Assembly: GCA_029962745.1 (NCBI GenBank)
Contig: CM057161.1
Span: 12,911,253 to 12,975,252 of the forward strand
Direction: 5' to 3'
Length of the DNA stretch: 64,000 nt
Source: Echinometra lucunter
Taxonomy: Eukaryota; Echinodermata; Echinoidea; Camarodonta; Echinometridae
Shown here: positions 1 through 12,680 of the stretch, one piece after another
Layout of the letters: the number at the start of each line of letters is the position of its first letter
Numbering within the stretch: the stretch's first letter is position 1
The notes under the pieces: model-generated
Seen by the model: only the letters and a program-made list of their open reading frames with translations
Database searches by the model: none
What the model was told of the DNA's origin: nothing
Position numbers and translations under genes: made by a program

Positions 1-345
1 TATGGTCAGTTCCAGAAAGCAGTTTATCCATATTGTTCCTTCTCAGCCCTTTTCAGAGCTCTTTTATAGCATGACGGAGTTTAACCAATCTTGATAATGA
101 TTTTGAAATATTAACTGTATTTCTTTGCTTATTCTTGGAGGTACATGTATGTTCGGTTCCAGAGAGCAGTTTATCCATATTGTTCCTGCTCAACCCTTTT
201 CAGAGCTCTTTTAGAGCATGCGTGACGGAGCTAAACCAATCTTTGCTCTCATGCATTATTTTTCACCAATTAATGTCACCATTAGCACATTCTCATTTTC
301 TTGTTACCTTTTGGACATGTACATGTTATTTCAAATGTTAGTGCC
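1..345. repeat. Diverged tandem duplication, about 87 bp, two copies
   Basis: Bases 8-94 and 158-244 are near-identical. Both begin GTTCCAGA(A/G)AGCAGTTTATC and run through a shared CTTTTCAGAGCTCTTTTA to a shared ACCAATCTT. The period is about 150 bp. No coding potential is visible, and the short open frame across the second copy has no gene-like features. The rest of the interval holds nothing I can name. Confidence 0.7.
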
Positions 346-910
346 TTTAAAGGCAAAGTCCACCCCAGAAGTTTCACTGTTTCAATAAATGGAGTTAAAT
401 TTTAACAGCATTTTAAAAACAGAAATGAGCAAAATCGGTCAAAGAATAAGAAAATTACACTCATTTACATTTTCTAGTAAATTACTCTTGGCTCTGCAAA
501 TTGGCAACACTGATGACATCTTTTTTGAGCAGCTCTCCATTCACTTTGTAAATGAAACTTCACATTTTCTCAATTTTCTTGGAAGTTACACATTTTCTAA
601 CCCCTATAGTATGTTCAGAAGAATTGCTTTTTACATAACATACTTTGACTACGTGGCGAGAAAATGTGTAACTTCCAAGAAAATTGAAAAAATGTGAAAT
701 TTCATGTACAAAGTGAATGGAGAGCTACTTGCATATGATGTCATCAGTGTTGCCAATTTGCCAAGCCAAGAGTGATTTACTAAAAAATGTAAATGAGTGT
801 AATTTTCTTATTCTTTGACCGATTTTGCTCATTTCTTTTTGAAAATGCTGTTCAAATTCATCTCCTTTTATTGAAACGGTAAAACTTCTGGGGTGGACTT
901 TCCCTTTAAA
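346..910. mobile_element. Foldback element with about 250-bp inverted arms
   Basis: The left arm starts TTTAAAGGCAAAGTCCACCC and the right arm ends with the near complement of this. The arms match with scattered differences for roughly 250 bp each, leaving a loop of about 50 bp near 600-655. The transcript of either strand would form a long hairpin. A fragment of the same end occurs at about 13818-13857, so this is a dispersed family. The 102-codon open frame inside is part of the arm and is not treated as a gene. Confidence 0.85.
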
Positions 911-1247
911 TTGACAATCCAAGCTTGATCCGACTCGCTAGCTTTCCTCTGTGGATGCAATCTATTCCTCACCGTTTGTCTGAGGCTTCTTCCTTTCCTA
1001 TTCTTTGGCGTCATCCACTTATGCGATGATTTATGACCTCCTAGTCCTAGCTTCGTCATCTGAATTTTTTTCTCCGCTCTGCGCACAAACTTCGTCTCTT
1101 CTTCTTTCTCATTATCTACAGTGTATCTTTTCCTCTTTCTCTTTTTGTTTCTCTGTCTTTCTATCTTCCCTTATCTTGCCTAGTCTCCCTATCCTCTCTC
1201 TCTCTCCTCTGCACAAACTTTGTATTATCCTCTCTTCTTCTATCTCT
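911..1247. other. Unannotated, pyrimidine-rich toward the right
   Basis: From about 1070 the sequence is rich in CT and TTC runs. The block at 1112-1200 resembles the block at 1636-1720 on the other side of the adjoining MITE. The MITE therefore seems to sit within or between copies of an older pyrimidine-rich repeat. No gene is seen. Confidence 0.5.
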
Positions 1248-1635
1248 TTAACCCATTCGTGACAGAGGGTCCACATTTTGTGGTTTGGCCTAATATCTTT
1301 TGATGCAAAGCCCTAAAAATCTTACCAAATACATGAGCAAAAAGAGCAAAAAATTCTATACAAACTGTGCCCATTTTTAATGCGTCAATATTCGTTGCTT
1401 GATGCTGAAATTGTTTTAAAGGAAAATAAGCATTAAAATCCTTAAATTGGCAATGTGATAGAAAGTCTAAAATCACTGTTTTCCCCTGCAAATTTGCTGC
1501 TTTTTATATTCATTTCAGATACATGATGTTTTATAAGAAAAATGTAGCAATAAAATAAAAATGTTGTGTTGCCAATTTGAAGAATGAAAGCTGATCAAAT
1601 AAGGCTTTAGATAATTCCTGTCACGAATGGGTTAA
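1248..1635. mobile_element. TTAA-ended MITE, family A, copy 1
   Basis: Starts TTAACCCATTCGTGACAG and ends with the exact reverse complement, an 18-bp perfect terminal inverted repeat. The 388-bp interior carries no open frame of note. Two more copies lie at 15022-15435 and 19483-19893. TTAA at both borders is what piggyBac and Kolobok transposases leave, so I infer a non-autonomous element of that type. Confidence 0.85.
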
Positions 1636-1885
1636 ATGCATCTTTCCTCTTTCTCTTTTTCTTTCTCCGTCTTTCCATCTCCCCTTATCGTGGCTGGTCT
1701 CCCTATTGTCTACTTTCTTGTATGTATTCTTTTATTTGCCCTCTCTGTTTCTCATCCTCTCTCTCTCCCCTTTTCCTTCTCCACTACTCATGCTTTATGT
1801 TACTCAATTTTGTATGCTCATGTCTGGAAAATTGGATTGAAATTTACTGGATGCTTAGTGTCTGAGTTAGTGATTTGGACTCCTT
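1636..1885. other. Pyrimidine-rich spacer, no gene
   Basis: CT-rich to about 1800, resembling 1112-1200, then unique-looking sequence. Nothing else was recognised. Confidence 0.4.
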
Positions 1886-2774
1886 GGCCCCGTTGCGTAA
1901 AACTTACCATTGATGGTAACTTTGCCATCAGTGGTAACTACCATGGTAACATTGCTCAACAGCCAATCACATTCAAGGTTTCAGTGGAACATGTAGTTAC
2001 CGTTAGGGAGGTTCAGACACAAGGTAGAAAGTGAGATTAAAAAATTGATTTTCCAGTCGCGATTAGAATTTTGATTTTATTTTGTGTGTGGACAGAATAA
2101 TCTCACTAATAATCGCAATTCATGTCGCAGTTATACGTGCGATTTTTCAGAATAATCGCAATTATTTGCTGTGCATTGTGTGTGAATGGAATCGCAATTA
2201 GATAATCGGTTTCATCTATCCCATCATTCTTTACGCTTGTGCGATCGATGCACTATGCATGCTGTGTATGCGTATGCAGTGTATGGAGTGTTTGTTACGT
2301 AAAGAATGCATGCACTATATGCATAAGCATGTACTGTATGCACTGCACACTATCTTGGCGCTGTTGATCTCTTATAGTAAACAAATGTTTTGTATAATAC
2401 TATTAGTACATAGTTATTTAGTATATAATTGAGTTTTTTGCAGTATACTTTCTGTAGCCCTTTTACTGTCAATGTGTATTTTCCCCCGTCCAGATCGTGT
2501 ATAACAGAAGTTTAAGCGGAGAAGTTTGTGGGCTCTCCTGCCTGTTTCCATTGATTCTTCTTGTGTGTGAATAGTCAAAAACAAAATTGAAATTTGAATC
2601 GCGATTAGCATCGCGATCCAAATTTCGATTTCTCCTTGCGTGTGAAAGATAGAAGTAAAACTGAAATTTGGATCGCGATTTGAATCTTGATTCAAATTTC
2701 AATTCCTCTTGTGTGTGAATGCGCCTAATGATGGCAAAGTTACCATCAATCATAAGTTTGATGCAACGGGTCCC
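1886..2774. mobile_element. About 890-bp inverted-repeat element
   Basis: The left end (1886-1930, CCCGTTGCGTAAAACTTACC onward) matches the complement of the right end (2731-2774) over about 43 bp with a few mismatches. Both ends share TGATGGTAACTTTGCCATCA. The interior holds further internal inverted segments built on ATCGCGATT and on GTGTGTGAATG-like words. No transposase frame is visible, so it is non-autonomous. Confidence 0.7.
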
Positions 2775-3291
2775 TGCTAACTTTCACCTTGAAAGCTGCA
2801 TGTATTAAAGCAACGAGCTGTTACAAGTGCATTTTGATGGACAGTGAGGATGAAGAATGAAATTGAGCTCGGCTTCGGTTGACAAGGAGCCAGTTTCTGT
2901 TTGCTGATTGCCAACTGCAGCTGAATCAATACCAGACCATGATCAAATTAACTAGAGAACTGATGTTTAGAAATCATGATTCATGATGTATGTATTTCAT
3001 GAAATATTGATCATATGATGTATATTCCCATGTGATTGTGATGTGTTGGCTATGTAGACAATGCATATTTACATAAACCTGCAGGCTATTCTCATATCTA
3101 TCAAAGGTCCCTCCTATTTGGCGATGGTCAACATCAACATCAGCATCACTATCATCATTTGCGGCATCATTGTCATTATCGTTTTTGTTGTTTTTATAAT
3201 TATCATGATTTTTATTATCATCACCATTCATTGCTGTTATTTATTTGTTTGATTGAATTTTTTTTCTTTTTACAACTGATAGTAAACTGAA
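2775..3291. other. No gene; ATC-rich low complexity
   Basis: Mostly unique-looking sequence. A run of ATC/ATT triplets at about 3130-3235 keeps short frames open on both strands but has no protein-like composition. Confidence 0.5.
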
Positions 3292-3494
3292 TGTGAATCA
3301 GGGGAAAAAAAATACATGGGGGCTGAGGGCGAATTCGCCCCCGAAATGCCAAAAAGAGCCCTGGAAAACTAAAAAAGAACCCCTGAAATTCTCATAGGGT
3401 CCAATGTTAACTGTAATACAATGTAGAAAATTTGGGCCGGTGGGCTCAAAAAGTAGCCCCGGATAAAAATTAATTATTTTTTTCCCTGATGTGA
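3292..3494. mobile_element. Short inverted-repeat element, about 200 bp
   Basis: TGAATCAGGGGAAAAAAAAT at the left is complementary, with small differences, to ATTTTTTTCCCTGATGTGA at the right. The interior is G/C-run rich (GGGCGAATTCGCCCCC). It looks like a small MITE. Confidence 0.55.
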
Positions 3495-5759
3495 ATTGTC
3501 ATATTGTAGCTGTTATTATTCAAGAAATCCTTTTCAAAGACAAAAATATTATAAACGATAGTTGTCTTATTTAGAGCAAAGATATTTCAGTTACATGGAT
3601 ATACTTTAAACAAGATGACAAAATACATTTTTTTTGTAAGTCTTGTAACTGTAATTGATATTATATCAAAAATAGGGAAATAAGCTTTATTCATCAGAAA
3701 TCGACTTTTCGGCTGAGCAGAACAGTGCGACAGACCATAAAACTTGCTCTAATGAGAGTATAGTGTGGCAGTAATGAGTGCTCGAATATGAAACGATGAT
3801 TGATATTGTGTGGACATTTATAGGTGTGTAAAATGTTCCAATCCACCTGCATATTAGCCATGCATTCAAGATGCCCTCACCATCAAAAAACCATTCATGA
3901 AAAAGCCATCAATTTGTCTCTTTTGAAATCATAGTCTGTTATGACAGTCCCTTTTGATTGAAAGCTGTAGATATCTGTTTAAAAAACACTGTAGAAAATG
4001 GTTGGTAAATTGTGTGCCTCTTGAAAATTGGGGTGTAACTAACACCGCAATATACTGTAAAGTGACTTATATGGTTAAATTAAGAAATGATTAATTTTGA
4101 AGGAATTGAATGACTTTTTAATTTTACATAATTTTACATGAAGGTTTTACAAATCTTGTCTGGTGGCTGAAAAAATTCTTTATTTCCGATGTGATATATA
4201 TGAGAGGGATAACTCTTGAAGTGAGTGGTTTTTTTTTTTATATATATATTTCAATCTTCACTTCGACTTCAAAGTACTCTGAATTCTTCTGCCTATACGC
4301 TTGTATCTCTTTATCTATCTAAACATTCCTATACATGAACAGCAAATGAATAAAGATTCCAATTTATGACTCCAAACCCCAAAGAACGTATAGACACCTA
4401 CATGTATTCTCAAAATGCAATTTCAAGTTGGACACTCAGTAATATCTCAATTGTGCACACCATTGAAAGTGGCAGAAAATCAGTTGGTCAGAACAGGTAG
4501 ACTATACAGTTCTTTGCTCGTTCCAGTGCCTCCTGAATCTCGCAGCAAGGTAAAAATGGCTGTTCTGAGAAATTACTCAACAAACGAGAAATGAAAGTGA
4601 AAAGGATAATAAATTTCTCACTGGGACAACAAGGATTTATGGGTATAGGTAGGGAAGAAGAGGGGGCAAAAATGCTCTTCCCATTTTTATGCTACTGGAA
4701 CTATTACATGTAGGTTTTTGCAGGTTATGAATGTACTGGATGTAGCGGAAAAGAGTTAAAATGGGCAAAAACTAAACTGGAATGGAAATATGGTTGGAGC
4801 CATAATGTACATTGTATCTCAACATTGTTGCATGTACTGTAGGTCAGTAACATCTGCACAATTTACAAAACATTATTACCAATACATTAGGGCAATTCCG
4901 CGTTGGAAAAACAGTCACCTTGCTTCACATTTATAGTAAAAACAATCACTTTGATAGCCCTGAATAGCCAAATCTTTGAATTGAAAAAAGCTGAAACAAT
5001 AAAGAATTCCACAATCTTAGCCTGTGTTGGTATAATGTTTGAAGTTTGAAATTGGCACTTTTTTATGGTAATTCCATTACCGAGGTGTCATACCACAATA
5101 TTATGAATGTAAGAATAAAATGGTTGGAATGAAAGAGCTCGTATGAAAGAATGGGCATATTTACTGAGTATTAAATTATGAGAAGGGAGGCAGAGTACAA
5201 AAGAGGCACAGAAAGTAAAAAAATGCTGGTAACGGAATTACATCCTTGCCGTGGAATTGCCCATTAACCATTAATGCAGGTGACACCTACACATAATTTT
5301 GTAACCTTGATTATATGCATGATTGATCAGCTAACAACAGTAGCTTTTTGGTGTCTTTTTAGAGCATACAGTGTAAATAGAGAATGTGGTTAATTCATTT
5401 CAATAATTCAATTCAATTCAACTCAATTGTATGATTACATGTATTTCAACAATGCTTTGCAGACCTGAAGGCTAAATTATGCATTTTTACAATTTGTTGT
5501 CAATATTAAATCAGAATACATCTACATCTTTAAATGTTGTCTAAAAAAAGAAATAAATCACAACAGTTAGAATACAATGGTTCAAATATTTGTAATAGTC
5601 TTATCCTCCGTAAAGCTGTATATGGAATATTAAATTGACAGAAATATAAATTATTAAGATATGTCCTAAATGGAGAATGAAAATGAGAATGAGAAGGAGA
5701 ATAGAATGATGGATGAACTGTAGATAATTCTGACAACAGTATCCTATTGTAATGAACAG
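3495..5759. other. No gene recognised
   Basis: AT-rich sequence without long open frames, convincing splice-bounded frames or clear repeats. There is a short TATA run at about 4240. Confidence 0.4.
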
Positions 5760-6142
5760 CCAGTTTTTCTGGTATGGTGGCCCTGAAGTACGCTCGACAA
5801 CAGGTCACATGTGACATGAAATTCGCGGCCAACTTTGTGACCCAGTCGCGAAGTTCGCGAGTTCGCGACCTGTGACACGAACTTTGCATCCCAGTCGTGA
5901 ATTTTGCATCCCAGGTCATGAATTTCGCATCCCGGGTCATGAATTTTTTCATCCTGGGTCATGAATTTTGCATCCCCGGTCATGAATTTCGCATCACCTG
6001 TCATGAATTTCATGACTGGGATGCAAAGTTTGCATCAGGGGTCATGAATTTTGCGACTGGGATGCAAAGTTGACCGCGAAATGCACGTCGCACATGACCT
6101 GCTGTCGAGCGTACTTCAGGACCACCTTATTCCAGAGAATAA
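5760..6142. mobile_element. Inverted-repeat element with internal CATGAATTT minisatellite
   Basis: The two ends are complementary over about 75 bp (GGTGGYCCTGAAGTACGCTC at each end). Between them, at about 5870-6060, a unit of 17-20 bp containing CATGAATTTYGCATCC repeats at least seven times with small changes. The overlapping 89- and 140-codon minus-strand frames only follow this repeat. Confidence 0.8.
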
Positions 6143-7603
6143 ATTGCAGGGTATGCCACTTCTGCCTACGTGTACATGTATTCAGATTAATGTGTGCTTC
6201 CAGCTCATGGGGAGAATTATTGCAAATGGACCCTAAACATAAGAAGTGGCTTTTTAGAAGGTGGTTGAAAGCCCAACCGATATCAGTGAATGATTGAATG
6301 AATGGATTGAAATATGACCGGGATATTTGCTGGATGTATTGTTGGGAGAGGGGAACTACATGTACATACATGTACAGGATGATTCATGAAACTATATGTA
6401 CAGAACGAAACATAGAGAACTGATGCCTTCAAAACCAACCATTTTTTTGTTCTCCATTTTAAGGTAGATGATGTATACTGCATGGATGTGTAAAGTGTGA
6501 TTTGTTTTCTTTTCTTATGCAGTGTGGGGGCATCAATCCATTTCGTAATGGGGGGGGGGGGACACTATCCAGAAAAATACAAGCTTAAAATTGGGTGGGG
6601 GGCATACCCCACATGTTTGCTGAAAAGAAAAAAAAAGTGAAAAATTAGGGAGGGGGCATACCCTCATACCCCTTTGTGTCTCCCACCCATAAGTATTGGA
6701 GGGGGTGGGGATGTGTCCCTCTATCACCCCTGATTGATGCCCAGATTTTTCATTTTCCTTTTTTATTTTATTTCTTAATCTTTCTTTCAGTGAAAGAAAA
6801 GCAGGAAAAGGACCAGTTATATCTAATTACATTGTTAGTTAGCTAAGATTCAGTATGAAGTGATTTACATGTGATTGTAATTTATTTGCTATGTTTGTAC
6901 ATATTAATGTCTCTGACAGAAAAGAATAAAAGAATATTTTTTAAAAAAAAGTGATGCAGTGATGTGCTGCACCCAACATACAGTATGTAGCCTGGTTACA
7001 GGTAATGAAAAAGGCACCTAGGAGATCAAGTCACTATTACAAATGTATTTATTATGTATGCATTTCCTACAGAGCTCTGTTTCTTTGTCATTTAAAAATT
7101 TCCACCACTTATGAAATCAATGTTTTCATAACACCTGTAGTCATGGAAAGTTGATGTACTGTAAAGGAAAATAAAAACCACTGTTCCACCTGTGATATAA
7201 TTATTCCCATTCTGATAAGTATTCCTTTAATACTTTACAGTATATCAGTCACATGAACAAATAAAATGTGTACAGTTAGTACGTATATGTGAAATACCCC
7301 CCCAAAAAACAACAACAACAAAACAAAAAACAAAACAAAAAATACCCGGCATTCTAGGGGTTAACGGTTAAGGAGTTGAAGAAAATAAAGGATAACATAA
7401 GACAACAAAATAGGAGCATTTATTGAATCAAATTGCTGTTAGATTCCGTACTTGTAAACATCCGCTCATGCTCATACATTTGCTATTCTACACATACCTC
7501 TTAAGTAGCTTGTATGTTAAGTGAGATGGAAGCCCAATATCTCTTCATAGAAGTAATATTTAAAGCTCATATTTGGGAAATAGTATAGGGACATTGAATC
7601 CCC
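6143..7603. other. No gene; possible G-rich hairpin element at 6526-6742
   Basis: GGGCATCAATCC at about 6528 and GATTGATGCCC near 6742 face each other around G-rich sequence, which suggests a decayed short inverted-repeat element. Elsewhere there are A-rich runs (7300-7340) and nothing recognisable. Confidence 0.35.
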
Positions 7604-7743
7604 AGGGGGGCATTTCATCAAGTGTCTTGTCCGTGATTTTTTACTGACAAATTTGCTCTCAGCCACTCAGATGCATGGATTTCAGTAGCTTATAACAGTT
7701 GTCGGTAAAAATCACTGACAAGACACTTGATGAAATGCTCCCT
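7604..7743. mobile_element. Hairpin MITE, about 140 bp
   Basis: GGGGGCATTTCATCAAGTG at the left is complementary to CACTTGATGAAATGCTCCC at the right, and the pairing continues through TCTTGTC and GTGATTTTT. The loop contains TCTCAGCCACTCAGATGCA, a segment also found in related hairpins at about 12953, 13372 and 16315. Confidence 0.85.
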
Positions 7744-8929
7744 AGAACACAGAGCAAAATATCTTTTGGTGATTGGTACACTTTGATAGATTGTATTGTA
7801 TTGTGGATCAGAAATTAATCCTTTAGTGATGGCCTTCATGTGATCATATGTATTTTCAACTATTTCAAACTGTCGTCTGCAAATCATTCTATTTGAAAAG
7901 TGATGTCACTTTTTTATGTTGACATTTTCCAAATGGTACACTGTATGTTTGTGTGAAATGATGTCACAATATGTGAAAGGAAGTATTCAGTGGGCATACA
8001 AGAGCTGGAGTGCTCACCACGGGCAACTCTCGTGTGTCATGGCTACTGCGTTTCTCAATTTCTGATCACTTTGAAGTTTATCCGTATACCGTTCAGTGTC
8101 ATGGAGCTATCGATAAGACATAAATTTGAAATAAGGAATATGAGTACAAGACCACAAAAAATGGCAAGAGAGAATAAAAAGTTAGCCATCGTAATATTTC
8201 ATTTTTTAGTTTAATTTTTTTATCCAAAGTATAAAACAAATATACTTTGCCATAATTTTTAATTTCTGGTTAAAACTATGAGCTTCAGTGCCTCCAATAG
8301 TACCCCATTCACTTTGGGGCTGCGCCCCTCAGTGAATAATAGTATTTCGCCTCAGGAACGTTCGTCTTTGGTGGCAGAGGCATGAAGATTCACTGCCACA
8401 TGCGTGGATATGTTCTTGCAATTAAAGCTGGGAATTGAATTGGACAGGTGGGCTAATGCATGAAGTTCGTCTGTGATAGGCTGAGAGCCAGAGAGAAAGG
8501 GATGGAGAGAGCTGAGAGAAGATAGGTTTTCTTTAACCAAAGAAATTAGCCAGATCAAAAGTAGCTTTGCAGTGAGGGGGAAAAATATGAAAAAATAGGG
8601 GGTTGCTTCACACTGGCCCATGGCATATTTGGTTGAGCTATCGTTTCGTGAAGAAGACTATGATTTGTATGTGAAATAAACCTGTTATGTGTGGTTAATT
8701 AGTCGGCTAATTCTCTGGCGAAGACACACTCTGATGAAAACCGTTGGGCATGATTTGATTTTAGCCTAACACACATTTTCCATAGACCCGGGTTAAGATG
8801 TGGTATGAAAAATTGTCTAATTCCTTGAGCTATTGGTCATTGCCTGACTCGAGTTACTGCATGCAGACAGGGAACTTCACATTCAGAGTAAGAGCTCTGA
8901 AGTCTGGATTCAGAGTTGTAGGGATTGTG
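7744..8929. other. No gene recognised
   Basis: Short open frames only, none with domain-like sequence or matching splice sites. No clear repeat. Confidence 0.4.
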
Positions 8930-9186
8930 TGAATGGTTACAGCTCGTTATTCCAAAGGTTCGTTATTGCAAAGGAAATAAGGTTTGTTAATTCATTAGTT
9001 ATTTTTGGACTAATGAACCTTATTTCATTTTTGGACTAACAAACCTTTGGAATAATGCTACAAATGTTCGGATTAACGAACCCTTTTTCATTTTCAGATT
9101 AATGAACATCTAGGTATATGCAATTTACATGTTTCGGAATAACGAACCTTCGGGAAAACGAACCTTTGGTATAACGAACATCGGCC
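8930..9186. repeat. Array of degenerate ATAACGAACCTTT words
   Basis: The motif (A/T)TAACGAACCTTTGG and its complement, separated by TTTCATTTTTGGACTAAT-like spacers, recur about ten times in both orientations. No open frame. It reads as a small foldback or tandem repeat. Confidence 0.65.
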
Positions 9187-9354
9187 GTATGAATGAGCTC
9201 TACAAATTTGGAAATTTAGGAGCTTGCACCTAGATTTGAGTCACCTGTGCATTTCGATCACCTGTTCGTTGTCTAGCCCGGAAGGACTTTATCCGGGGAA
9301 GCACTGATCAGTGTAATAACTCAAGCCTGAGCTTGTTTGGGCTAATGGGAATGC

Positions 9355-9369
9355 ACAGAGAGAGAGAGA

Positions 9370-9412
<43 letters not shown>

Positions 9413-11745
9413 AGAGAGAGACAGACAGACAGAGACAGACAGAGACGGACAGAAACAAGAGACAGAGAGAGACAGAAAGAGATAGAGAGCACGAGGAGGA
9501 AAATGAGAGAGATAGAGAGGCAGAGAGGGACAGAGATAGAAAGAGATAGAGAACACGAGGAGGAAAATGAGAGATAGACAGAGAGGCAGAGAGAGACAGA
9601 CAGGAAGAGATAGAGAGCAGAGGAGGTAAATGAGAGAGATAGAGAGGCAGAGAGAGACAGATGGAAAGAGATAGAGAGCACGAGGAGGTAAATGAGAGAG
9701 AGACAGAGAGACGGAGATACAGAGATACAGAGATAGAGAGCATGAGGAGGAAAATGAAAGAGATAGACAGAGAGGCAGAGAGATACAGAGATAGAAAGAG
9801 ATAGAGAACACGAGGAGGTAAATGAGAAAGATAGACAGAGAGGCAGAGAGAGACAGAGATAGAAAGAGATAGAGAACACGAGGAGGAAAATGAGAGAGAT
9901 AGACAGAGAGGCAGAGAGAGACAGAGATAGAGACAGAGAACATGAGGAGGTAAATGAGAGAGATAGACAGAGAGGCAGAGAGAGACAGAGATAGAAAGAG
10001 ATAGAGAACACGAGGAGGAAAATGAGAGATAGACAGAGAGACAGAGAGATACAGAGATAGAAAGAGATAGAGAACACGAGGAGGTAAATGAGAGAGAGAC
10101 AGAGAGAGAGAGATACAGAGATAGAGAGCATGAGGAGGAAAATGAGAGAGATAGACAGAGAGGCAGAGAGATACAGAGATAGAAAGAGATAGAGAACACG
10201 AGGAGGAAAATGAGAGAGATAGAGAGGCAGAGAGATACAGAGATAGAGAGCATGAGGAGGAAAATGAGAGAGATAGACAGAGAGGCAGAGAGAGACAGAT
10301 AGAAAGAGATAGAGAGCACGAGGAGGTAAATGAGAGAGATAGACAGAGAGGCAGAGAGAGATAGAGATAGAAAGAGATAGAGAACATGAGGAGGTAAATG
10401 AGAGAGATAGACAGAGAGGCAGAGAGATACAGAGATAGAAAGAGATAGAGAACACGAGGAGGTAAATGAGAGATAGACAGAGAGACAGAGAGAGACAGAC
10501 AGGAAGAGATAGAGAGCACAAGGAGGTAAATGAGAGAGATAGACAGAGAGGCAGAGAGAGACAGAGATAGAAAGAGAGAGAGCACGAGGAGGTAAATAAG
10601 AGAGAGAGATAGAGAGGCAGAGAGATACAGAGATAGAGAGAGAACACGAGGAGGTAAATGAGAGAGATAGACAGAGGCAGAGAGAGACAGAGATGGAAAG
10701 AGATAGAGAACACGAGGAGGTAAATGAGAGAGAGAGACAGAGAGGCAGAGAGAGATACAGAGATAGAAAGAGAGAACATGAGGAGGTAAATGAGAGAGAT
10801 AGACAGAGAGGCAGAGAGAGAGACAGATGGAAAGAGATAGAGAACACGAGGTAAATGAGAGAGAGAGACAGAGAGGCAGAGAGAGAGACAGAGATAGAAA
10901 GAGATAGAGAGCACGAGGAGGTAAATAAGAGAGAGATAGAGAGGCAGAGAGATACAGAGATAGAAAGAGAGAGAACATGAGGAGGTAAATGAGAGATAGA
11001 CAGAGAGGCAGAGAGATACAGAGATAGAAAGAGAGAGAACATGAGGAGGTAAATGAGAGAGATAGACAGAGAGGCAGAGAGAGACAGAGATAGAAAGAGA
11101 TAGAGAACACGAGGAGGTAAATGAGAGAGAGAGAGAGACAGAGAGGCAGAGAGAGAGACAGAGAAAGAAAGAGATAGAGAGCACGAGGAGGTAAATAAGA
11201 GAGAGATAGAGAGGCAGAGAGATACAGAGATAGAAAGAGAGAGAACATGAGGAGGTAAATGAGAGAGATAGACAGAGAGGCAGAGAGAGACAGAGATAGA
11301 AAGAGAGAGAACATGAGGAGGTAAATGAGAGAGATAGACAGAGAGGCAGAGAGAGACAGACAGGAAGAGACAGAGAGCATGAGGAGGTAAATGAGAGAGA
11401 TAGACAGAGAGGCAGAGAGAGACAGAGATAGAAAGAGATAGAGAGCATGAGGAGGTAAATGAGAGAGATAGACAGACGGACAGAGAGAGACAGAGATAGA
11501 AAGAGATAGCACGAGGAGGTAAATGAGAGAGATAGAGAGGCAGAGAGAGACAGAGATAGAAAGAGAGAGAGCACGAGGAGGTAAATGAGAGAGATAGATA
11601 GAGAGGCAGAGAGAGACAGAGATAAAAAGAGATAGAGAGCACGAGGAGGTAAATGAGAGATAGACAGAGAGGCAGAGAGAGACAGAGATAGAAAGAGATA
11701 GAGAACATGAGGAGGAAAATGAAAGAGAGAAAGAGGGAGAAAGCA
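9355..11745. repeat. Purine-rich minisatellite, about 2.4 kb
   Basis: About 35 imperfect copies of a unit of roughly 60-75 bp. Each contains GAACACGAGGAGGTAAATG or the AGCATGAGGAGG variant, followed by GAGATAGACAGAGAGGCAGA and GAAAGAGATAGAG. The left end grades into plain (GA)n at 9355-9420. On the minus strand all three frames stay open for 788-834 codons because the unit lacks stops. The translations are only Leu/Ser/Cys/Tyr repeats, so I do not call a gene. The strand asymmetry would favour triplex formation. Confidence 0.95.
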
Positions 11746-12680
11746 CGTAGATATCAGGCATGTCTTATTAGACGACGAGATGTTCTTTGGCATGTATCTT
11801 CTGACATGTGTCTAGCCTCACATGGTGTGGTAATTGAATTACTCATGTTACCGCAGCGGCAGAGACACATCTGACAAGGTACCATATTGTGCTGCTCTGT
11901 TGAACTCCTAGCTTTTTGTTTTCAACATTATGTACCCTACAAATTCATCTCCTGCAGTTAATTTGTGTTTTCCACAGTCACTTAAAGATCGCATCCGAAG
12001 ATTTCTCAGTATACTATCAGTGAAAGAAATTGTGTAGTCTGTGGCAGTGGAAAGGCTTTTCAAAAATGATCAGGTTGAAGGTTATTGTTAAAGCAGTACT
12101 TCTACAACTGTTGTTTGGACCAGTATAAGGATACGAGGAAAAAGAATTGTTGAAAGACATTTAAACTGTAAAGCAACAAATATCTACATGTACATGTGTG
12201 GGACTGCATTTTTTTTCTTTTTTTGACCCAATAGCCGCTCATCATTCTTGCTTATTACTCAGCTACCCTCTAAAATTTCAGATGTCTTTCTTAAACACCA
12301 ATTATTATATTTGAATAAATGTTCAGTGTGAACTATTTTAGATAGAAAGAGCATTTTATTTGTCATTTCCAAACCTCCAGACTATAAACTTCCACAGACA
12401 TTTTTTGATACACCTTCACAATTCCAAGTAAATCTTTTGAAATTGAATTAGGATTGTACTTTGCCAGTCTATGGCTGTGTCAAGAGCAGCTACGGCACAA
12501 GGAAATATGGTAGTCTTACAGTTCAGACTTCTGTTATGCATTTGGATTGATAAGGATTTGAGTCTGCAAAACTATTCCAATATGGGCGTGGACCACTGGC
12601 TTGTAATCGTTGTTTTGGTCTTGTATGAACCCTTCTCCTTGTGTAACCCCCTCCTGTTTAAGGTTTCACTAACTTCAAAA
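11746..12680. other. No gene recognised
   Basis: Unique-looking AT-rich sequence without a convincing exon or repeat. Confidence 0.4.

Noticed and set aside
9289..11793. Three overlapping minus-strand open frames of 788-834 codons
   Set aside because: They are the three frames of one purine/pyrimidine minisatellite. The translations are Leu/Ser/Tyr/Cys repeats without domain sequence, and equal openness in all frames is what a stop-free repeat unit gives.
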